Notes: generated by a model not told the origin, from the sequence alone. 64,000 nt of DNA from Pseudomonas sp. 7P_10.2_Bac1 (GCF_025465935.1 NZ_JANLNV010000058.1:276563-340562); one strand, 5' to 3'; counted from the first letter of the stretch, positions 46,196 through 56,237 are shown. Program-made: numbers and translations.

Positions 46196-47392
46196 TTAAC
46201 CCGCTTGCGTAGACGCAGCCTCTGAACGGGCAATCCGGTGCATGGTCAAGCCAAAGACCACCAAGGCCAGCCCCGCCAGGGTGCCGCCGATCAGGCCGAT
46301 GTACGAGAAACCCAGATGGCTGCCGACCCAACTGCCCAGCAGCGCACCGCCACCGATACCAATGTTGTAGATGCCCGAGAACATCGCCATGGCAACGTCG
46401 GTGGCATCGGGTGCCAAGGTCAGCACCTTCGACTGCAGGGCGAGGCCGAAGCCCATGATCGACATGCCCCAGATGATGCTCAGGACACTCAACGATTCGA
46501 CCCAGCCACTGGCCGGCAGCAGCAGGAGCAGGCACAGCGCGAGCAAGCCGATGGCGATCAGCAGGAACACGTGCGGGTTGTATTTGTGAAAGAGGCTAAA
46601 GCACAGAGAACCAATGATCCCGGCGCCGCCGAATAACAGCAAAGTCGTAGTCACGATGGTGCCGCTCATGCCCGCCACATGCTGCACAAAAGGCTCGATG
46701 TAGCTGTAGGCAGTGAACTGGGCCGTGATCACCACTGCCGTCAGCACATAGATCGCTACCAGCGCCGGGCGCTTGAACAGCACCGGCAAACTTCTCAGCG
46801 ACCCTGAGTTCTGGCTTGGCAGCAACGGCAAAGTCTTGAACAGCCACAGCACCAGCAAGGACGCCAGGATGGCGATCACCAGGAACGTGGTGCGCCAGCC
46901 CATGGCTTCACCCAGCAAGCGTCCCAACGGCACGCCCAGCACCATGGCCAATGAAGTGCCGGTGGCCAGCAAGCCCAATGCCTGCACCTGCTTGCCCTCT
47001 GGCGCCATGCGCACGGCCAGGGACGCGGTAATTGACCAGAACAAGGCATGGGACAACGCAACACCAATCCGGCTCAGCAGCAAAATGCCGAAATGAGTGG
47101 AGACGCTAGACAGCAGGTGGCTGACGATAAAGATGCCGAACAGCGACAGCAGCAGCTTGCGGCGCTCGACGTTACGGGTCAGCAACATGATCGGCAACGA
47201 AGTCAGTGACACCACCCACGCGTAAATCGTCAGCATCAGTCCGACGCTGGCGGTGGTCATGTCAAAGCTGGCCCCGATGGCGCTCAGCAGTCCGACGGGG
47301 ACGAATTCAGTGGTATTGAACACAAAGGCGGCCAGCGCCAATGCGATGACGGGTTGCCAATTTGCCTGAGGTGTTGCGCCATGGCTGCTCAT
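46196..47392 (-). CDS. sotB: Sugar efflux transporter, SotB family
   Basis: A 398-residue, 12-helix MFS transporter close to E. coli SotB (YdeA), which exports arabinose and related compounds. Recognised stretches include [56 protein letters not shown] and [20 protein letters not shown], all close to the E. coli protein. Start at 47392 ([12 protein letters not shown]) is the only reasonable one. Physiological substrate in Pseudomonas is unproven. Confidence 0.9.
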   Translation of the reverse strand: MSSHGATPQANWQPVIALALAAFVFNTTEFVPVGLLSAIGASFDMTTASVGLMLTIYAWVVSLTSLPIMLLTRNVERRKLLLSLFGIFIVSHLLSSVSTHFGILLLSRIGVALSHALFWSITASLAVRMAPEGKQVQALGLLATGTSLAMVLGVPLGRLLGEAMGWRTTFLVIAILASLLVLWLFKTLPLLPSQNSGSLRSLPVLFKRPALVAIYVLTAVVITAQFTAYSYIEPFVQHVAGMSGTIVTTTLLLFGGAGIIGSLCFSLFHKYNPHVFLLIAIGLLALCLLLLLPASGWVESLSVLSIIWGMSIMGFGLALQSKVLTLAPDATDVAMAMFSGIYNIGIGGGALLGSWVGSHLGFSYIGLIGGTLAGLALVVFGLTMHRIARSEAASTQAG

Positions 47393-47692
47393 TTAAGGGG
47401 TGTTCTACTCACGTTCGATAATCCGACAGGTTCTTTTTGCGGTACTGACCACCAGACAGCTTAGCCAGTACAACAAGGACCGGCATTCTATAGCGTTATT
47501 TAGCCGCTGGCGGTGAACATCGAATGACGTCTGCGAGACATTTAGCCGCACTTCACGCTCAACATGGTCGTGGCGAGGGCTGAATACATGAACGGTTTTC
47601 AATCGCAATGGTAAATCACCGAATAGATGCGTCGCTTGAGGTCGTGATAGCCAGGCTTTACCACAACCCCTAAGCGAGCGTTCAGGCCGGGA
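47393..47692. other. Intergenic region, no gene seen
   Basis: Three hundred bases between the sotB start and the stop of the AAHS-type MFS gene. Short frames here (up to 67 codons) have no ribosome-binding site or sensible composition. It should hold the sotB promoter; no clear motif is assigned. Confidence 0.6.
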
Positions 47693-49021
47693 TCAAAAGC
47701 TGGGTATCGGCTGAGCAGAAGGCTCACGTGGCTTGAGCAGCAACAAACTGGCCGCAGCAATTACGAACACGATGGCGAACACCCCATACAAGTGCAGCGG
47801 TTGCCAGCCGCCATCGAGCAGAAAACCTGCCACAACGGGCGACAGGATGGCGCCAATCCGGCCGATCCCAATGCCCCAGCCCACGCCGGTGGTGCGGACC
47901 GAAGCGTCATAGACCATCGGCGACAGCGCATACAGCCCGGCCACGCAGCCGTTGGCGAACATCCCGATCAGCAGCCCCAAGCCAAGCGCGGTCATGACTG
48001 AGGACGCCGAGCCAACAAACAGCACCAACAAGCCTGCTGTCACCAGCATGAACAGCGACAACACCCGCGTCAGCGGCCAGCGGGACGCCAGGCCACCCAC
48101 CAACGCAGCACCGAAGATCCCGCCGACACTCAACAGCACGCCACCGGTGATGCCCTGCTCTGCCGACAGCCCGGCAGACACCAGCAACTTTGGCGTCCAG
48201 CTCATCACAAAGTAGAAACCGAACATGACCAGAAAGAACAGGGTCCAGATCAGCAGCGTGGTACGCCGCAGAGCCGGTGTCAGCAGCCGGATGACCCCCT
48301 TGCTCTCACCGGCCGGGCTGGCAACCACCGCCGGCAAGCGGCTCAGAGTCGGTTGCCCCATGCGCCGGGCCAGGCGATTGATACGCTGCAAGGCTGTCGC
48401 CGGACGACGCGCCAGCAAAAAATCCAGTGACTCGGGCAGCCATAACAAGACCAGTGGGATGACCGCAAACGTCACCAGACCGCCAAACAGAAACACCGAA
48501 CGCCAGCCCCAGTGCGACAGCAACCACACCGCGATCAAGCCACCCACAGTGGCGCCCAAGGCATAGCCGGTTGACTGCAGACTCACGGCCAGGCCGCGCC
48601 AGCGCTTGCTCGCGTACTCACTGGCAATCACGTTGCTGCTGGCCAGAATCCCGCCGATGCCAAGCCCGGTCACACCGCGTAGCAGTGCCAGTTGAATGGG
48701 AGACTGACTCAGTGAAGCCAGCAACATGCCGAGGCCGGAAACCACCAGGCAGCCGAGGATCAACGGGCGACGACCAATGCGATCTGCCCATGGCGCGATG
48801 AACAACGAACCGGCCGCCATGCCGAACAATCCGGCACTCAGCAACATTCCGATCTGTGCGCCGCTCAACGCCCACTCGGCCGACACCGAAGCCGCGGTAA
48901 AAGCCATGACCAGCACGTCGAAGCCGTCGATCATATTGAGCACAATGCACATGCCGATGGCGAGCCACTGCATGGAACTCATCGGGCCAGTGTCGACAGC
49001 TGTTTTCAGATCGATAGCCAT
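47693..49021 (-). CDS. AAHS-type MFS transporter (aromatic acid:H+ symporter family)
   Basis: A 442-residue, 12-helix transporter. Start at 49021 (MAIDLKTAVDTGP) follows AGGGGG. The DGFD motif in helix 1 (NMIDGFDVLVMAFTA) and the loop APWADRIGRRPLIL are diagnostic of aromatic acid:H+ symporters such as PcaK and VanK; VPLVLLWLPESLDFLLARRP after helix 6 also agrees. No aromatic-degradation gene lies nearby, so the substrate is open. A 43-codon frame overlaps its start. Confidence 0.87.
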   Translation of the reverse strand: MAIDLKTAVDTGPMSSMQWLAIGMCIVLNMIDGFDVLVMAFTAASVSAEWALSGAQIGMLLSAGLFGMAAGSLFIAPWADRIGRRPLILGCLVVSGLGMLLASLSQSPIQLALLRGVTGLGIGGILASSNVIASEYASKRWRGLAVSLQSTGYALGATVGGLIAVWLLSHWGWRSVFLFGGLVTFAVIPLVLLWLPESLDFLLARRPATALQRINRLARRMGQPTLSRLPAVVASPAGESKGVIRLLTPALRRTTLLIWTLFFLVMFGFYFVMSWTPKLLVSAGLSAEQGITGGVLLSVGGIFGAALVGGLASRWPLTRVLSLFMLVTAGLLVLFVGSASSVMTALGLGLLIGMFANGCVAGLYALSPMVYDASVRTTGVGWGIGIGRIGAILSPVVAGFLLDGGWQPLHLYGVFAIVFVIAAASLLLLKPREPSAQPIPSF

Positions 49022-49137
49022 GCTTGCGCCCCCTGCCCGGCCATCGCGCAAGCAAAAGCACCGCACAGCGCAGCGTTATTTACAGACATAAAACATGCAG
49101 AACCCAGGCAGTTCTTTGCCCTTGAGAAGGCTTTCAT
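49006..49137 (-). CDS. Possible 43-residue leader peptide
   Basis: A 43-codon frame (MKAFSRAKNCLGSACFMSVN...) with AGGG eight bases upstream of its ATG; it ends 16 bases inside the AAHS transporter gene in another frame. It is rich in Ala and Cys (four cysteines). It could be a translated leader coupled to the transporter, or chance. No homologue is recognised. Confidence 0.25.
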   Translation of the reverse strand: MKAFSRAKNCLGSACFMSVNNAALCGAFACAMAGQGAQAWLSI

Positions 49138-49497
49138 GACGAGACCCTTTTTGTAGTTTTTATGGGTAACGGTCAGGGACGGGACCCCGGACATCACCTG
49201 GCCGCTAGTCAACCCGTTAATCGATACACAGACAAGATGTTGGCTGGGAGCAGACAGGGCAAAACACCTCTAAAACACTTTAACTATGAGCAATAAATTC
49301 TTGTTTATCAGATAGTTAAACAAAACAATTACGACCGATATTACTGTGCGATTATCGATCACCTTCCATTCTTGCAGTCGTCAGCTCTGCACTTTGTTTA
49401 GAAGTTCCCGACCTCAGGGTGCAAAGGTTTGGATCCTGATCTGCACAAGAAGTCTGGTATTAAGGGCGGCAAATACTCATCAAGGGCTTCCCCTTCC
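49138..49497. other. AT-rich divergent regulatory region
   Basis: Between two divergent MFS genes. From 49260 to 49345 it is markedly AT-rich and contains TTGTTTA (49301-49307) and TAAACAA (49317-49323) as inverted arms, plus TTTAACTAT (49279-49287) and ATAGTTAAA (49312-49320). It probably holds promoters and an operator. No gene is recognised. Confidence 0.5.
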
Positions 49498-50709
49498 ATG
49501 TCATCTTCTTCACACGCTGCGCACACCTCCAACGGGGTGTTTGGTCTGTTCTGCCTGGGCAGCTTTTTGCTGTCCGTGTCCTACGGCACCACCTTTTTAC
49601 TCGCCAAGGTGCTGAGCGCCCATGGCGGCAGTGAATCCGATGCAGGCACGATTATTTCGGCAGCCATGGTCAGTACGTTTGCGGCGGTGATTTTCTCGGG
49701 GCACCTCACCGACCTGTTCGGCGCGCCCAAATCCATCGCCGCTGCAGCGGTGCTGTTGGCGGCTGCGTGCCTGGGCTTTTCCAACGTCCAGACCTTCGGC
49801 GTGGCGACATTGATTTTTGGCTTGCTGCTAGGCCTGGGCTGGGGTGTGTTCTATACCTTGGGCCCGATCATCGTGGCGATGATCATCGAACCTGTGCGTC
49901 GGGTTAAGTACTTTGCCCTGCTGTCAGGCAGCATGATGACCGGCATTGGCGCCGGGCCCCTGCTTGGGCGCGTCAGCGAAGCTTTAGGTTATCCAGTAGA
50001 AACCGCCTTCATGGCGGCGAGCCTTGCCAGCCTGCTGGGCGGCCTGGCGTTTATTGCCATAGGCCCGATGATAAAGCGCCAAAGCACACGGATCGGCCCG
50101 GTCAGCGTATGCAAAATCACACCACGGGCCGCGGTGTCCGTGCTGCGCTCCAGGGCTGTGTTCGCGATTGTCATGGTGGGTCTGGGGGGCGCTATTTTCG
50201 GCGGATTGTCGAGCTTTCAAACCTCTTACGCGACGCTCAACCACCTGGACTACTCGCTGTTCTTTCTAGGCTTTATGAGCGCTGCGATTTCATGCCGCCT
50301 GCTGATCGCAGGCTTTATTGTCAAGCGCGATCCCTACTGGATGGCCTGTGTGCTGAGTGCACTGATTGTGCTTTCGGTGCTGATGTTCATGTTCAGCGTC
50401 ACGTCCAGCGCGACTTATGTGCTGGCAGCCGTAACGCTGGGGGTTGGCTACGGCCTGACCTACTCGGTGATAAACGGGCTCGCCGCCAACGAAGCACCAA
50501 CCGGGTATACCTCGCAATCGCTGGTGCTGTTCAGCCTGGCGTATTTTGTCGGAGTATTTGGTTTCCCGTGGCTGGCCGGGCACATCATCGTGAGCTACGG
50601 CATCCCCACCCTGCTCTCGATCATATTGGCGATTGCCGTGTGCAACTGGTCAATCACCGCGGGGCGCCTGCTCTGGCGCACCCGCAGCGCCAATTGCGCC
50701 CGCGCCTAG
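49498..50709 (+). CDS. MFS transporter next to nikR
   Basis: A 403-residue, 12-helix MFS protein. ATG 49498 (MSSSSHAAHTSNGVFGLFCLG) is preferred to a TTG upstream because the extension is not membrane-like. Motif A is degenerate (GHLTDLFGAPKS). It converges on nikR with a two-base gap, and its C-terminal half includes YGLTYSVINGLAANEAP. No subfamily could be assigned. Its position suggests, but does not show, a role with nickel or a metallophore. Confidence 0.8.
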   Translation: MSSSSHAAHTSNGVFGLFCLGSFLLSVSYGTTFLLAKVLSAHGGSESDAGTIISAAMVSTFAAVIFSGHLTDLFGAPKSIAAAAVLLAAACLGFSNVQTFGVATLIFGLLLGLGWGVFYTLGPIIVAMIIEPVRRVKYFALLSGSMMTGIGAGPLLGRVSEALGYPVETAFMAASLASLLGGLAFIAIGPMIKRQSTRIGPVSVCKITPRAAVSVLRSRAVFAIVMVGLGGAIFGGLSSFQTSYATLNHLDYSLFFLGFMSAAISCRLLIAGFIVKRDPYWMACVLSALIVLSVLMFMFSVTSSATYVLAAVTLGVGYGLTYSVINGLAANEAPTGYTSQSLVLFSLAYFVGVFGFPWLAGHIIVSYGIPTLLSIILAIAVCNWSITAGRLLWRTRSANCARA

Positions 50710-50711
50710 GG

Positions 50712-51128
50712 TTACTCCTCGGCAACCACCGCTTCTAGCGGAATGATCTGCGCGCTGCCATGCCGGACCCCACGTTCGGCCATGACGTGGCGCGCCAAAG
50801 CCGAGACCTCCTCCACTGCGCCCTTCAGTACGGAGACTTCCAGGCATTTGCCCTGATCAAGGTGCACATGCAGGGTCGATAACGTCAGGTCGTGGTGCTC
50901 ATGAAAAGCGTTGTTCAAGCGCTTGGACAACTCCCGCGTGCCGTGATCATAGACATAACTCAGGGTCGCGACACAGGGTGCCGACGGGTCGCCAGGCGCC
51001 TGTTCCTGCAGCCCGGCGCGCAATAAATCACGAATGGCTTCTGATCGTCCTTGATAGCCGTGGGCCTCAACCCGCTGGTCAATGGTGGCCAGCAAAGCAT
51101 CGTCCAGCGAAATAGTGACCCTTTGCAT
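50712..51128 (-). CDS. nikR: Nickel-responsive regulator NikR
   Basis: A 138-residue ribbon-helix-helix repressor. The N-terminal RHH (MQRVTISLDDALLATIDQRV, YQGRSEAIRDLLRAGL) binds DNA; the C-terminal ACT domain holds the high-affinity nickel site His76, His87, His89 and Cys95, the same residue numbers as in E. coli NikR. It represses nickel import when nickel is plentiful. A near-consensus operator lies just upstream, between it and nikA, so it likely controls both. Confidence 0.96.
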   Translation of the reverse strand: MQRVTISLDDALLATIDQRVEAHGYQGRSEAIRDLLRAGLQEQAPGDPSAPCVATLSYVYDHGTRELSKRLNNAFHEHHDLTLSTLHVHLDQGKCLEVSVLKGAVEEVSALARHVMAERGVRHGSAQIIPLEAVVAEE

Positions 51129-51145
51129 GAAAATTTGCCTCGCAG

Positions 51146-51173
51146 TTATGATGTTTTTACATAGACTTCATAC
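51146..51173. promoter_or_regulatory. NikR operator
   Basis: TTATGA (51146-51151), exactly 16 bases, then TCATAC (51168-51173). The E. coli NikR operator is GTATGA-N16-TCATAC, so only one base differs. It lies 17 bases from the nikR start and 49 from nikA. Confidence 0.85.
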
Positions 51174-51222
51174 CCAAGCTGTAAACAGGCTACGGGCCAT
51201 CAACTTATTTGGGAGACGCAGT

Positions 51223-52797
51223 TTGAAGCAGTCGAGGATGAAACAACAGCTTGCCCTCTGGATCATCGGCGCATGCCTGAGCACCGGAGCCACGGCTGTC
51301 TACAGTGCCACTGCCGCACCGACGTTGACCTATTCCTGGCCAACCAATGCTGGCCCGCTGGACCCACGCGGTTACTCGCCAAACCAGATGTACGCCCAGG
51401 CCATGGTCTACGAACCACTGGTGCGCTACACCGCCCAAGGCACGCTCGAACCCTGGCTCGCCACCCACTGGAGCGTCTCGCCAGACGGCAAGACCTACAC
51501 CTTTACCCTGCGCGACAACGTGAAGTTCAGCGACGGCAGCCCATTCAATGCTGCAGCGGCCAAAGCCAATCTAGACGCAGTCTTGGCCAACGGCAAACGG
51601 CATCAGTGGATGGAGCTTGTGTCGACCCTGGAGCGTGTGGAAGCCCCGGACGAACACACCTTGGTGCTGCAACTCAAACACCCGTATTACCCGACCCTGA
51701 TGGAACTGGCACAGGTACGCCCCCTGCGTTTTGCCGCCCCTGACGCCAAACCCGGCACGCCGATCGGCACCGGGCCCTGGGTGCTGGCGCAGACCCGGCG
51801 TGGCGAATACGACCGTTTCGACCGCAACGAACACTACTGGGGCGCCAAGCCGGCCTACGGCTCCGTGCTGGTGAAAGTGATTTCGGACCCGGATAGCCGG
51901 GCCATTGCCTTACAAACCGGCGAACTGGATCTGATCCAGGGTGCCGAAGGTGAGATTTCGCCGGGCACCTTTGTGCGCCTGCGCGATTCCGGTTTCAACA
52001 CCGCCATTTCCGCGCCCCTGGCCACCCGCACGGTGGCGATGAACACCGGCCTGGCGCCGACCAATGAGTTAGTTGTGCGTCAGGCGATCAACCAGGCCGT
52101 AGACAAAGACACCATCATCGCCAAAGTTCTGCATGGTCTGGAGCCGCGTGCAGACGCGCTGTTCTCCAGCAACATGCCGTACGCCAATATCGGTCTCAAG
52201 GCCTTGCCTTACGACCCGGAGCAGGCACGCCAGAGCCTCGACGAGGCGGGCTGGAAGCTCCCGACAGGCAAAACCATCCGTGAAAAGAACGGCCAACCGC
52301 TGAGCACCGAGCTGGTATTTCTGGGCACCAGTGCCTTGCAAAAAAGCCTGGCGGAAATCATTCAGGGCGAGCTGGCCAAGGTCGGCATCGACGTCAGGTT
52401 ACGCGCCGAAGAAGAAGGTTCACTGGTGCAGCGTCAGCGTGAAGGCCGCTTCGGCATGATCTTCGCCGACACCTGGGGCGCGCCTTATGACCCGCACTCT
52501 TTCGTCAGCTCCATGCGCTATGCCGGGCACGCCGATTACATGGCCCAGCGCGGGCTGGCGATGAAGGATGAAATCGACCACTCCATCTCCAAAGTGTTGG
52601 GCGAGACCGACGAAAACAAACGTGCCGAAGGCTATCGCAACATTCTGACCACGTTGCAGGAACAAGCCGTGTACCTGCCGATCTCATACCTCACGGCCAT
52701 CAGTGTCAGTGGCAAGAAGGTCGACAACGTGCAATTCGGAAGCACGCTGTTTGACGTCCCCTTTGAAGTGATGCGCCCAGCCACCGGGAAGCCCTGA
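51223..52797 (+). CDS. nikA: Nickel ABC transporter substrate-binding protein NikA
   Basis: A 524-residue periplasmic binding protein, the length of E. coli NikA. TTG 51223 is chosen because GGGAG (51211-51215) lies seven bases before it; ATG 51238 has a GAGG that abuts it directly. A signal peptide follows (QQLALWIIGACLSTGATAVYSATA). Family segments include LTYSWPTNAGPLDPRGYSPNQ, GTGPWVLAQTRRGEYDRF, TWGAPYDPHSFVSSMR and GHADYMAQRGLA; the histidine in the last corresponds to His416 that binds the nickel chelate in E. coli. Ni is carried as a chelate, for example with histidine. Confidence 0.93.
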   Translation: MKQSRMKQQLALWIIGACLSTGATAVYSATAAPTLTYSWPTNAGPLDPRGYSPNQMYAQAMVYEPLVRYTAQGTLEPWLATHWSVSPDGKTYTFTLRDNVKFSDGSPFNAAAAKANLDAVLANGKRHQWMELVSTLERVEAPDEHTLVLQLKHPYYPTLMELAQVRPLRFAAPDAKPGTPIGTGPWVLAQTRRGEYDRFDRNEHYWGAKPAYGSVLVKVISDPDSRAIALQTGELDLIQGAEGEISPGTFVRLRDSGFNTAISAPLATRTVAMNTGLAPTNELVVRQAINQAVDKDTIIAKVLHGLEPRADALFSSNMPYANIGLKALPYDPEQARQSLDEAGWKLPTGKTIREKNGQPLSTELVFLGTSALQKSLAEIIQGELAKVGIDVRLRAEEEGSLVQRQREGRFGMIFADTWGAPYDPHSFVSSMRYAGHADYMAQRGLAMKDEIDHSISKVLGETDENKRAEGYRNILTTLQEQAVYLPISYLTAISVSGKKVDNVQFGSTLFDVPFEVMRPATGKP

Positions 52798-52800
52798 GCC

Positions 52801-53742
52801 ATGCTGCGCTATATCGCGTTGCGGCTGTTGCTGCTGATTCCGGTGCTGCTGGGGGTGTCGCTGATCGTCTTTGTCCTGCTGCACCTGGGCAATGGCGACC
52901 CGGCGCTGGACTACCTGCGCCTGTCACAAATCCCGCCTACTGACGCGGCACTGGCCGAAGCACGCCACGCCTTGGGCCTCGACCGGCCTTTGGTGGAGCA
53001 ATACTTCTGCTGGCTGTGGAATGCCGTGCACCTGGACTTCGGCACTTCTTTCATCACCGGGCGCCCGGTGCTGGATGACGTCTTGTATTACCTGCCAGCC
53101 ACGTTGCAACTGGGCGGTCTGGCCCTGTTCGTGACGCTGCTGATAAGCATCCCACTGGGGCTGGCTGCGGCTCGCTGGAAAGGTCGCTGGCCCGATCAGG
53201 TGGTGCGCTTCGTCACCTTTATCGGGGTCTCGATGCCCAACTTCTGGTTTGCCTTTTTGCTGATCGCCCTGCTTTCGCTGTGGCTGGGCTGGCTACCGCC
53301 CATGGGGCGCGGCGGGCCAGAGCACTTGATCATGCCCGTGCTGGCAATTGCTCTGATGTCCATGTCGATCAATGCCCGCTTATTGCGCGCCAGCCTGCTC
53401 GATGTGCGCCAGCACCGCCATGTGTTTTATGCCCGCGCCCGAGGCCTTAACGAACGGCAGGTCTGGCGCGACCACATTCTGCGCAACGCCTGGATGCCAC
53501 TGGTCACCGCCACCGGCATGCATGTCGGCGAATTGATTGGCGGCGCACTGGTGATCGAAACGATTTTTGCCTGGCCCGGGATCGGCCGCTTCGCCGTCAG
53601 CGCAGTGCTCAATCGCGACTTCCCGGTGATGCAGTGCTTCACGTTGTTGCTCACCACTTTACTGGTGCTGTGCAACCTGGTCGTGGACATCTGCTACGCC
53701 TGGCTCGATCCACGGACACGGCTGTCGGGAGTGATGGCATGA
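52801..53742 (+). CDS. nikB: Nickel ABC transporter permease NikB
   Basis: A 313-residue permease of the DppB/OppB type with six membrane helices. The N-terminus ([24 protein letters not shown]) and the EAA loop ([25 protein letters not shown]) are clear. It begins three bases after nikA and overlaps nikC by four. Confidence 0.92.
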   Translation: MLRYIALRLLLLIPVLLGVSLIVFVLLHLGNGDPALDYLRLSQIPPTDAALAEARHALGLDRPLVEQYFCWLWNAVHLDFGTSFITGRPVLDDVLYYLPATLQLGGLALFVTLLISIPLGLAAARWKGRWPDQVVRFVTFIGVSMPNFWFAFLLIALLSLWLGWLPPMGRGGPEHLIMPVLAIALMSMSINARLLRASLLDVRQHRHVFYARARGLNERQVWRDHILRNAWMPLVTATGMHVGELIGGALVIETIFAWPGIGRFAVSAVLNRDFPVMQCFTLLLTTLLVLCNLVVDICYAWLDPRTRLSGVMA

Positions 53743-54584
53743 GTGCAATGGCTGCGGTTTTTTCACGTAAAAAAGGCGGGTTGCGGGTCGGCTACCTGTT
53801 GGTCGGCGTGTTGTTGATCTTTGCGCTGTTCGGCACCTGGATCGCCCCCTATGACGCCACCCTGGTCAACCTCGACGACCGCCTGCTGCCCGCCAGCACC
53901 AGCCATTGGCTGGGCACCGATCATTTGGGCCGCGATGTACTGTCGCGGCTGATTGTGGGCACGCAATGGTCATTGGGCAGCGTGGTGCTGGTACTGGCGC
54001 TGGTCCTGCTCATGGGCGTGGTGATTGGCGGCATCGCCGGTATTGTGGGCGGCAAGGTCGACATGCTGTTGATGCGCCTGTGCGACATGTTCCTGACCTT
54101 CCCGACACTGGTGCTGGCGTTCTTTCTGATTGCCCTGCTGGGCACCGGGCTGACCAACGTGATTATCGCCATCGCCCTCTCGCATTGGGCCTGGTATGCG
54201 CGGATGGTGCGCGGCATGGTGCTGGCCCAGCGTAACCGTGACTATGTCCTGGCCTCGCGACTGGCCGGGGCTTCGCGCCTGACCCGCCTGCGCCAACATG
54301 TGATGCCCAATGTGGTGGGTCAATTGCTGGTGCTGGCGTCCATGGACATTGGCCACATGATGCTGCACGTCTCGGGGCTGTCTTTCCTTGGTCTGGGGGT
54401 AAGCCCGCCGACGCCGGAATGGGGCGTGATGATCAACGACTCCAAAGAGTTTATCTGGACCCATCCGCAACTGTTGCTGTGGCCGGGGCTGATGATTTTT
54501 ATCTCGGTGATGGCCTTCAACCTGCTCGGTGACGCGTTGCGCGACCGACTCGATCCCAGTGTATTGGCGGAGATCAAGGAATGA
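53739..54584 (+). CDS. nikC: Nickel ABC transporter permease NikC
   Basis: A 281-residue permease of the DppC type starting in ATGA with nikB. Six helices; the segment [25 protein letters not shown] is typical, as is the EAA loop [26 protein letters not shown]. It pairs with NikB in the inner membrane. Confidence 0.92.
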   Translation: MSAMAAVFSRKKGGLRVGYLLVGVLLIFALFGTWIAPYDATLVNLDDRLLPASTSHWLGTDHLGRDVLSRLIVGTQWSLGSVVLVLALVLLMGVVIGGIAGIVGGKVDMLLMRLCDMFLTFPTLVLAFFLIALLGTGLTNVIIAIALSHWAWYARMVRGMVLAQRNRDYVLASRLAGASRLTRLRQHVMPNVVGQLLVLASMDIGHMMLHVSGLSFLGLGVSPPTPEWGVMINDSKEFIWTHPQLLLWPGLMIFISVMAFNLLGDALRDRLDPSVLAEIKE

Positions 54585-55354
54585 CCCGGACCCTGAGTAT
54601 TCAAGGCCTGAGCCTCAGGCACATGCAACACACTCTGGTCGACAACCTCGACCTGACCCTCAAGGCTGGTCAGGTACATGCCTTGGTTGGCGCCAGCGGC
54701 TCGGGTAAATCACTGAGCTGCGTGGGCATTCTCGATCTGTTACCACCGGGTGTGCACAGCAACGGCGGCAGCCTGTATCTGGACGGGCGCGCGGTGCAAC
54801 CCGCACACATTCGCGGGCGGCAAGCGGCTCTGGTGCTGCAAAACCCGCGCAGTGCTTTCAACCCGGTGCGCTCCTTGCGCCAGCATGCGCTGGAAACCCT
54901 GAAAATCCGCGGCGTGCGAGGTGTACAAGCCGAGCAGCTTATCCTCGACACCCTTGACGAAGTCGGCCTGAACGATGGCCAGCGGGTCCTCGACTCCTTT
55001 GCCTTCCAACTCAGCGGCGGCATGTTGCAACGTTTCATGATTGCCCTGGCCTTGCTGGCCGACAGTCACTTTTTGCTGGCCGACGAACCCACCAGCGACC
55101 TGGACGTTGTCGCGCAGGCACGCTTTCTTGACCTGCTGGAACGCCTGGTCGCACAGCGCAACCTCGGGGTGTTGTTGATTACCCATGATATGGGAGTGGT
55201 CGCCCGCTGCGCCGATCAGGTGTCGGTCATGGCCCACGGGCGCATCGTTGAGCAAACGGATGTGCACACCCTGTTTAACGCCCCCCGCAGTGAAGAAGCC
55301 CGCACCCTGCTGGCAGCGCATCATGCCTTGACGATGGAGAGTGGCGCGTCATGA
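54581..55354 (+). CDS. nikD: Nickel ABC transporter ATP-binding protein NikD
   Basis: A 257-residue ABC ATPase. Walker A GASGSGKS (about residues 37-44), ABC signature LSGGM followed by LQRFMIALALL, Walker B LLADEPTSDLD, and switch His in LITHDMGV. Slightly atypical signature (LSGGM rather than LSGGQ), also seen in NikD. Overlaps nikC and nikE by four bases each. Confidence 0.92.
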   Translation: MTRTLSIQGLSLRHMQHTLVDNLDLTLKAGQVHALVGASGSGKSLSCVGILDLLPPGVHSNGGSLYLDGRAVQPAHIRGRQAALVLQNPRSAFNPVRSLRQHALETLKIRGVRGVQAEQLILDTLDEVGLNDGQRVLDSFAFQLSGGMLQRFMIALALLADSHFLLADEPTSDLDVVAQARFLDLLERLVAQRNLGVLLITHDMGVVARCADQVSVMAHGRIVEQTDVHTLFNAPRSEEARTLLAAHHALTMESGAS

Positions 55355-56145
55355 GTTTTATTCAGATACGCGATCTTAGCCACGGTTACACCGCTGGTGG
55401 CCTGTTCAGCAAACGTCATCGCGTCCAGGTGCTCACTGGCTTGAACCTTGACGTACTCGCGGGCCAAAGCCTGGGCCTGCTAGGCGGCAGCGGCAGCGGA
55501 AAAAGCACCCTCGCCCGCCTGATAATGGGCCTGGAAGCACCCGACCAGGGCAACATCCTGTTCGAGGGGCAACGGCTACAAGGGCTTAACCCGGCGTTTC
55601 TACGGCGGGTGCAGATGGTCTTTCAAGACGCCATCAGCGCTTTCAACCCCCAGCGCAGCATTGGCTGGAGCATTGCCGAGCCGCTGCGCCACTTGTCTGG
55701 AATGTCTGATGAGGCGATCAGGGCGCGCGTCGAACAGCTGCTGCTGCAGGTCAAACTCTCGGTCAGCGACATCGACGCGTTGCCCGCGCAACTCAGTGGC
55801 GGCCAATTGCAACGCGCCGGTATCGCCAGGGCACTGGCCATAGCCCCGCAGATGATCATCCTTGATGAAGCCTTGTCCAACCTTGACCGGGTATTGCAGG
55901 TGCAAATTCTCGACCTGCTCACCGAAGTACGACGCGCATCCGGCACCGGATTTTTGCTGATCACCCACGACCTGAGCCTGGTCCGGCGCTTTTGCCAGCG
56001 GGTGGTGGTACTGGCAGAGGGCAAGCTGGTCGAAGACCGTGACGTCACCCCTGGCCTGCGCTTCGACCACCCCGCAGCCCGGATCTTGCAAGAGGCGGTG
56101 CTGCCTGCAATGCCCAAGACGCGACCCGTTCAACAATCTGCGTAA
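55351..56145 (+). CDS. nikE: Nickel ABC transporter ATP-binding protein NikE
   Basis: A 264-residue ABC ATPase and last gene of the nik operon. Walker A GGSGSGKST, signature LSGGQLQRAGIARAL, Walker B MIILDEALSNLD and switch His in LITHDLSLV are intact. The N-terminal YTAGGLFSKRHRVQVLTGLNLDV is typical of oligopeptide/nickel-type ATPases. Confidence 0.93.
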   Translation: MSFIQIRDLSHGYTAGGLFSKRHRVQVLTGLNLDVLAGQSLGLLGGSGSGKSTLARLIMGLEAPDQGNILFEGQRLQGLNPAFLRRVQMVFQDAISAFNPQRSIGWSIAEPLRHLSGMSDEAIRARVEQLLLQVKLSVSDIDALPAQLSGGQLQRAGIARALAIAPQMIILDEALSNLDRVLQVQILDLLTEVRRASGTGFLLITHDLSLVRRFCQRVVVLAEGKLVEDRDVTPGLRFDHPAARILQEAVLPAMPKTRPVQQSA

Positions 56146-56160
56146 GCGAAGCTTCTGAAA

Positions 56161-56185
56161 TGCAGTCGCTGCGCCAGCGACTGCA
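56161..56185. terminator. Hairpin after nikE
   Basis: TGCAGTCGCT (56161-56170) pairs perfectly with AGCGACTGCA (56176-56185) around GCGCC. There is no T-run, so termination would be partial; it lies between nikE and the TonB-dependent receptor gene. Confidence 0.55.
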
Positions 56186-56222
56186 GGTACTCATACAAAT
56201 ACAAATGGTAAAGATTTGTAAA

Positions 56223-56237
56223 TAGTAATGATTACCA
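56223..56237. promoter_or_regulatory. Possible Fur box upstream of the TonB-dependent receptor
   Basis: TAGTAATGATTACCA agrees with the 7-1-7 Fur pattern TGATAATNATTATCA at 11 of 14 informative positions. It is 70 bases before the receptor start, in an AT-rich promoter region. Iron control would argue for a siderophore receptor rather than a nickel receptor. Confidence 0.4.

Noticed and set aside
56191..56196. TCATAC before the TonB receptor, as a second NikR operator
   Set aside because: Only one half-site; no GTATGA-like partner 16 bases upstream.
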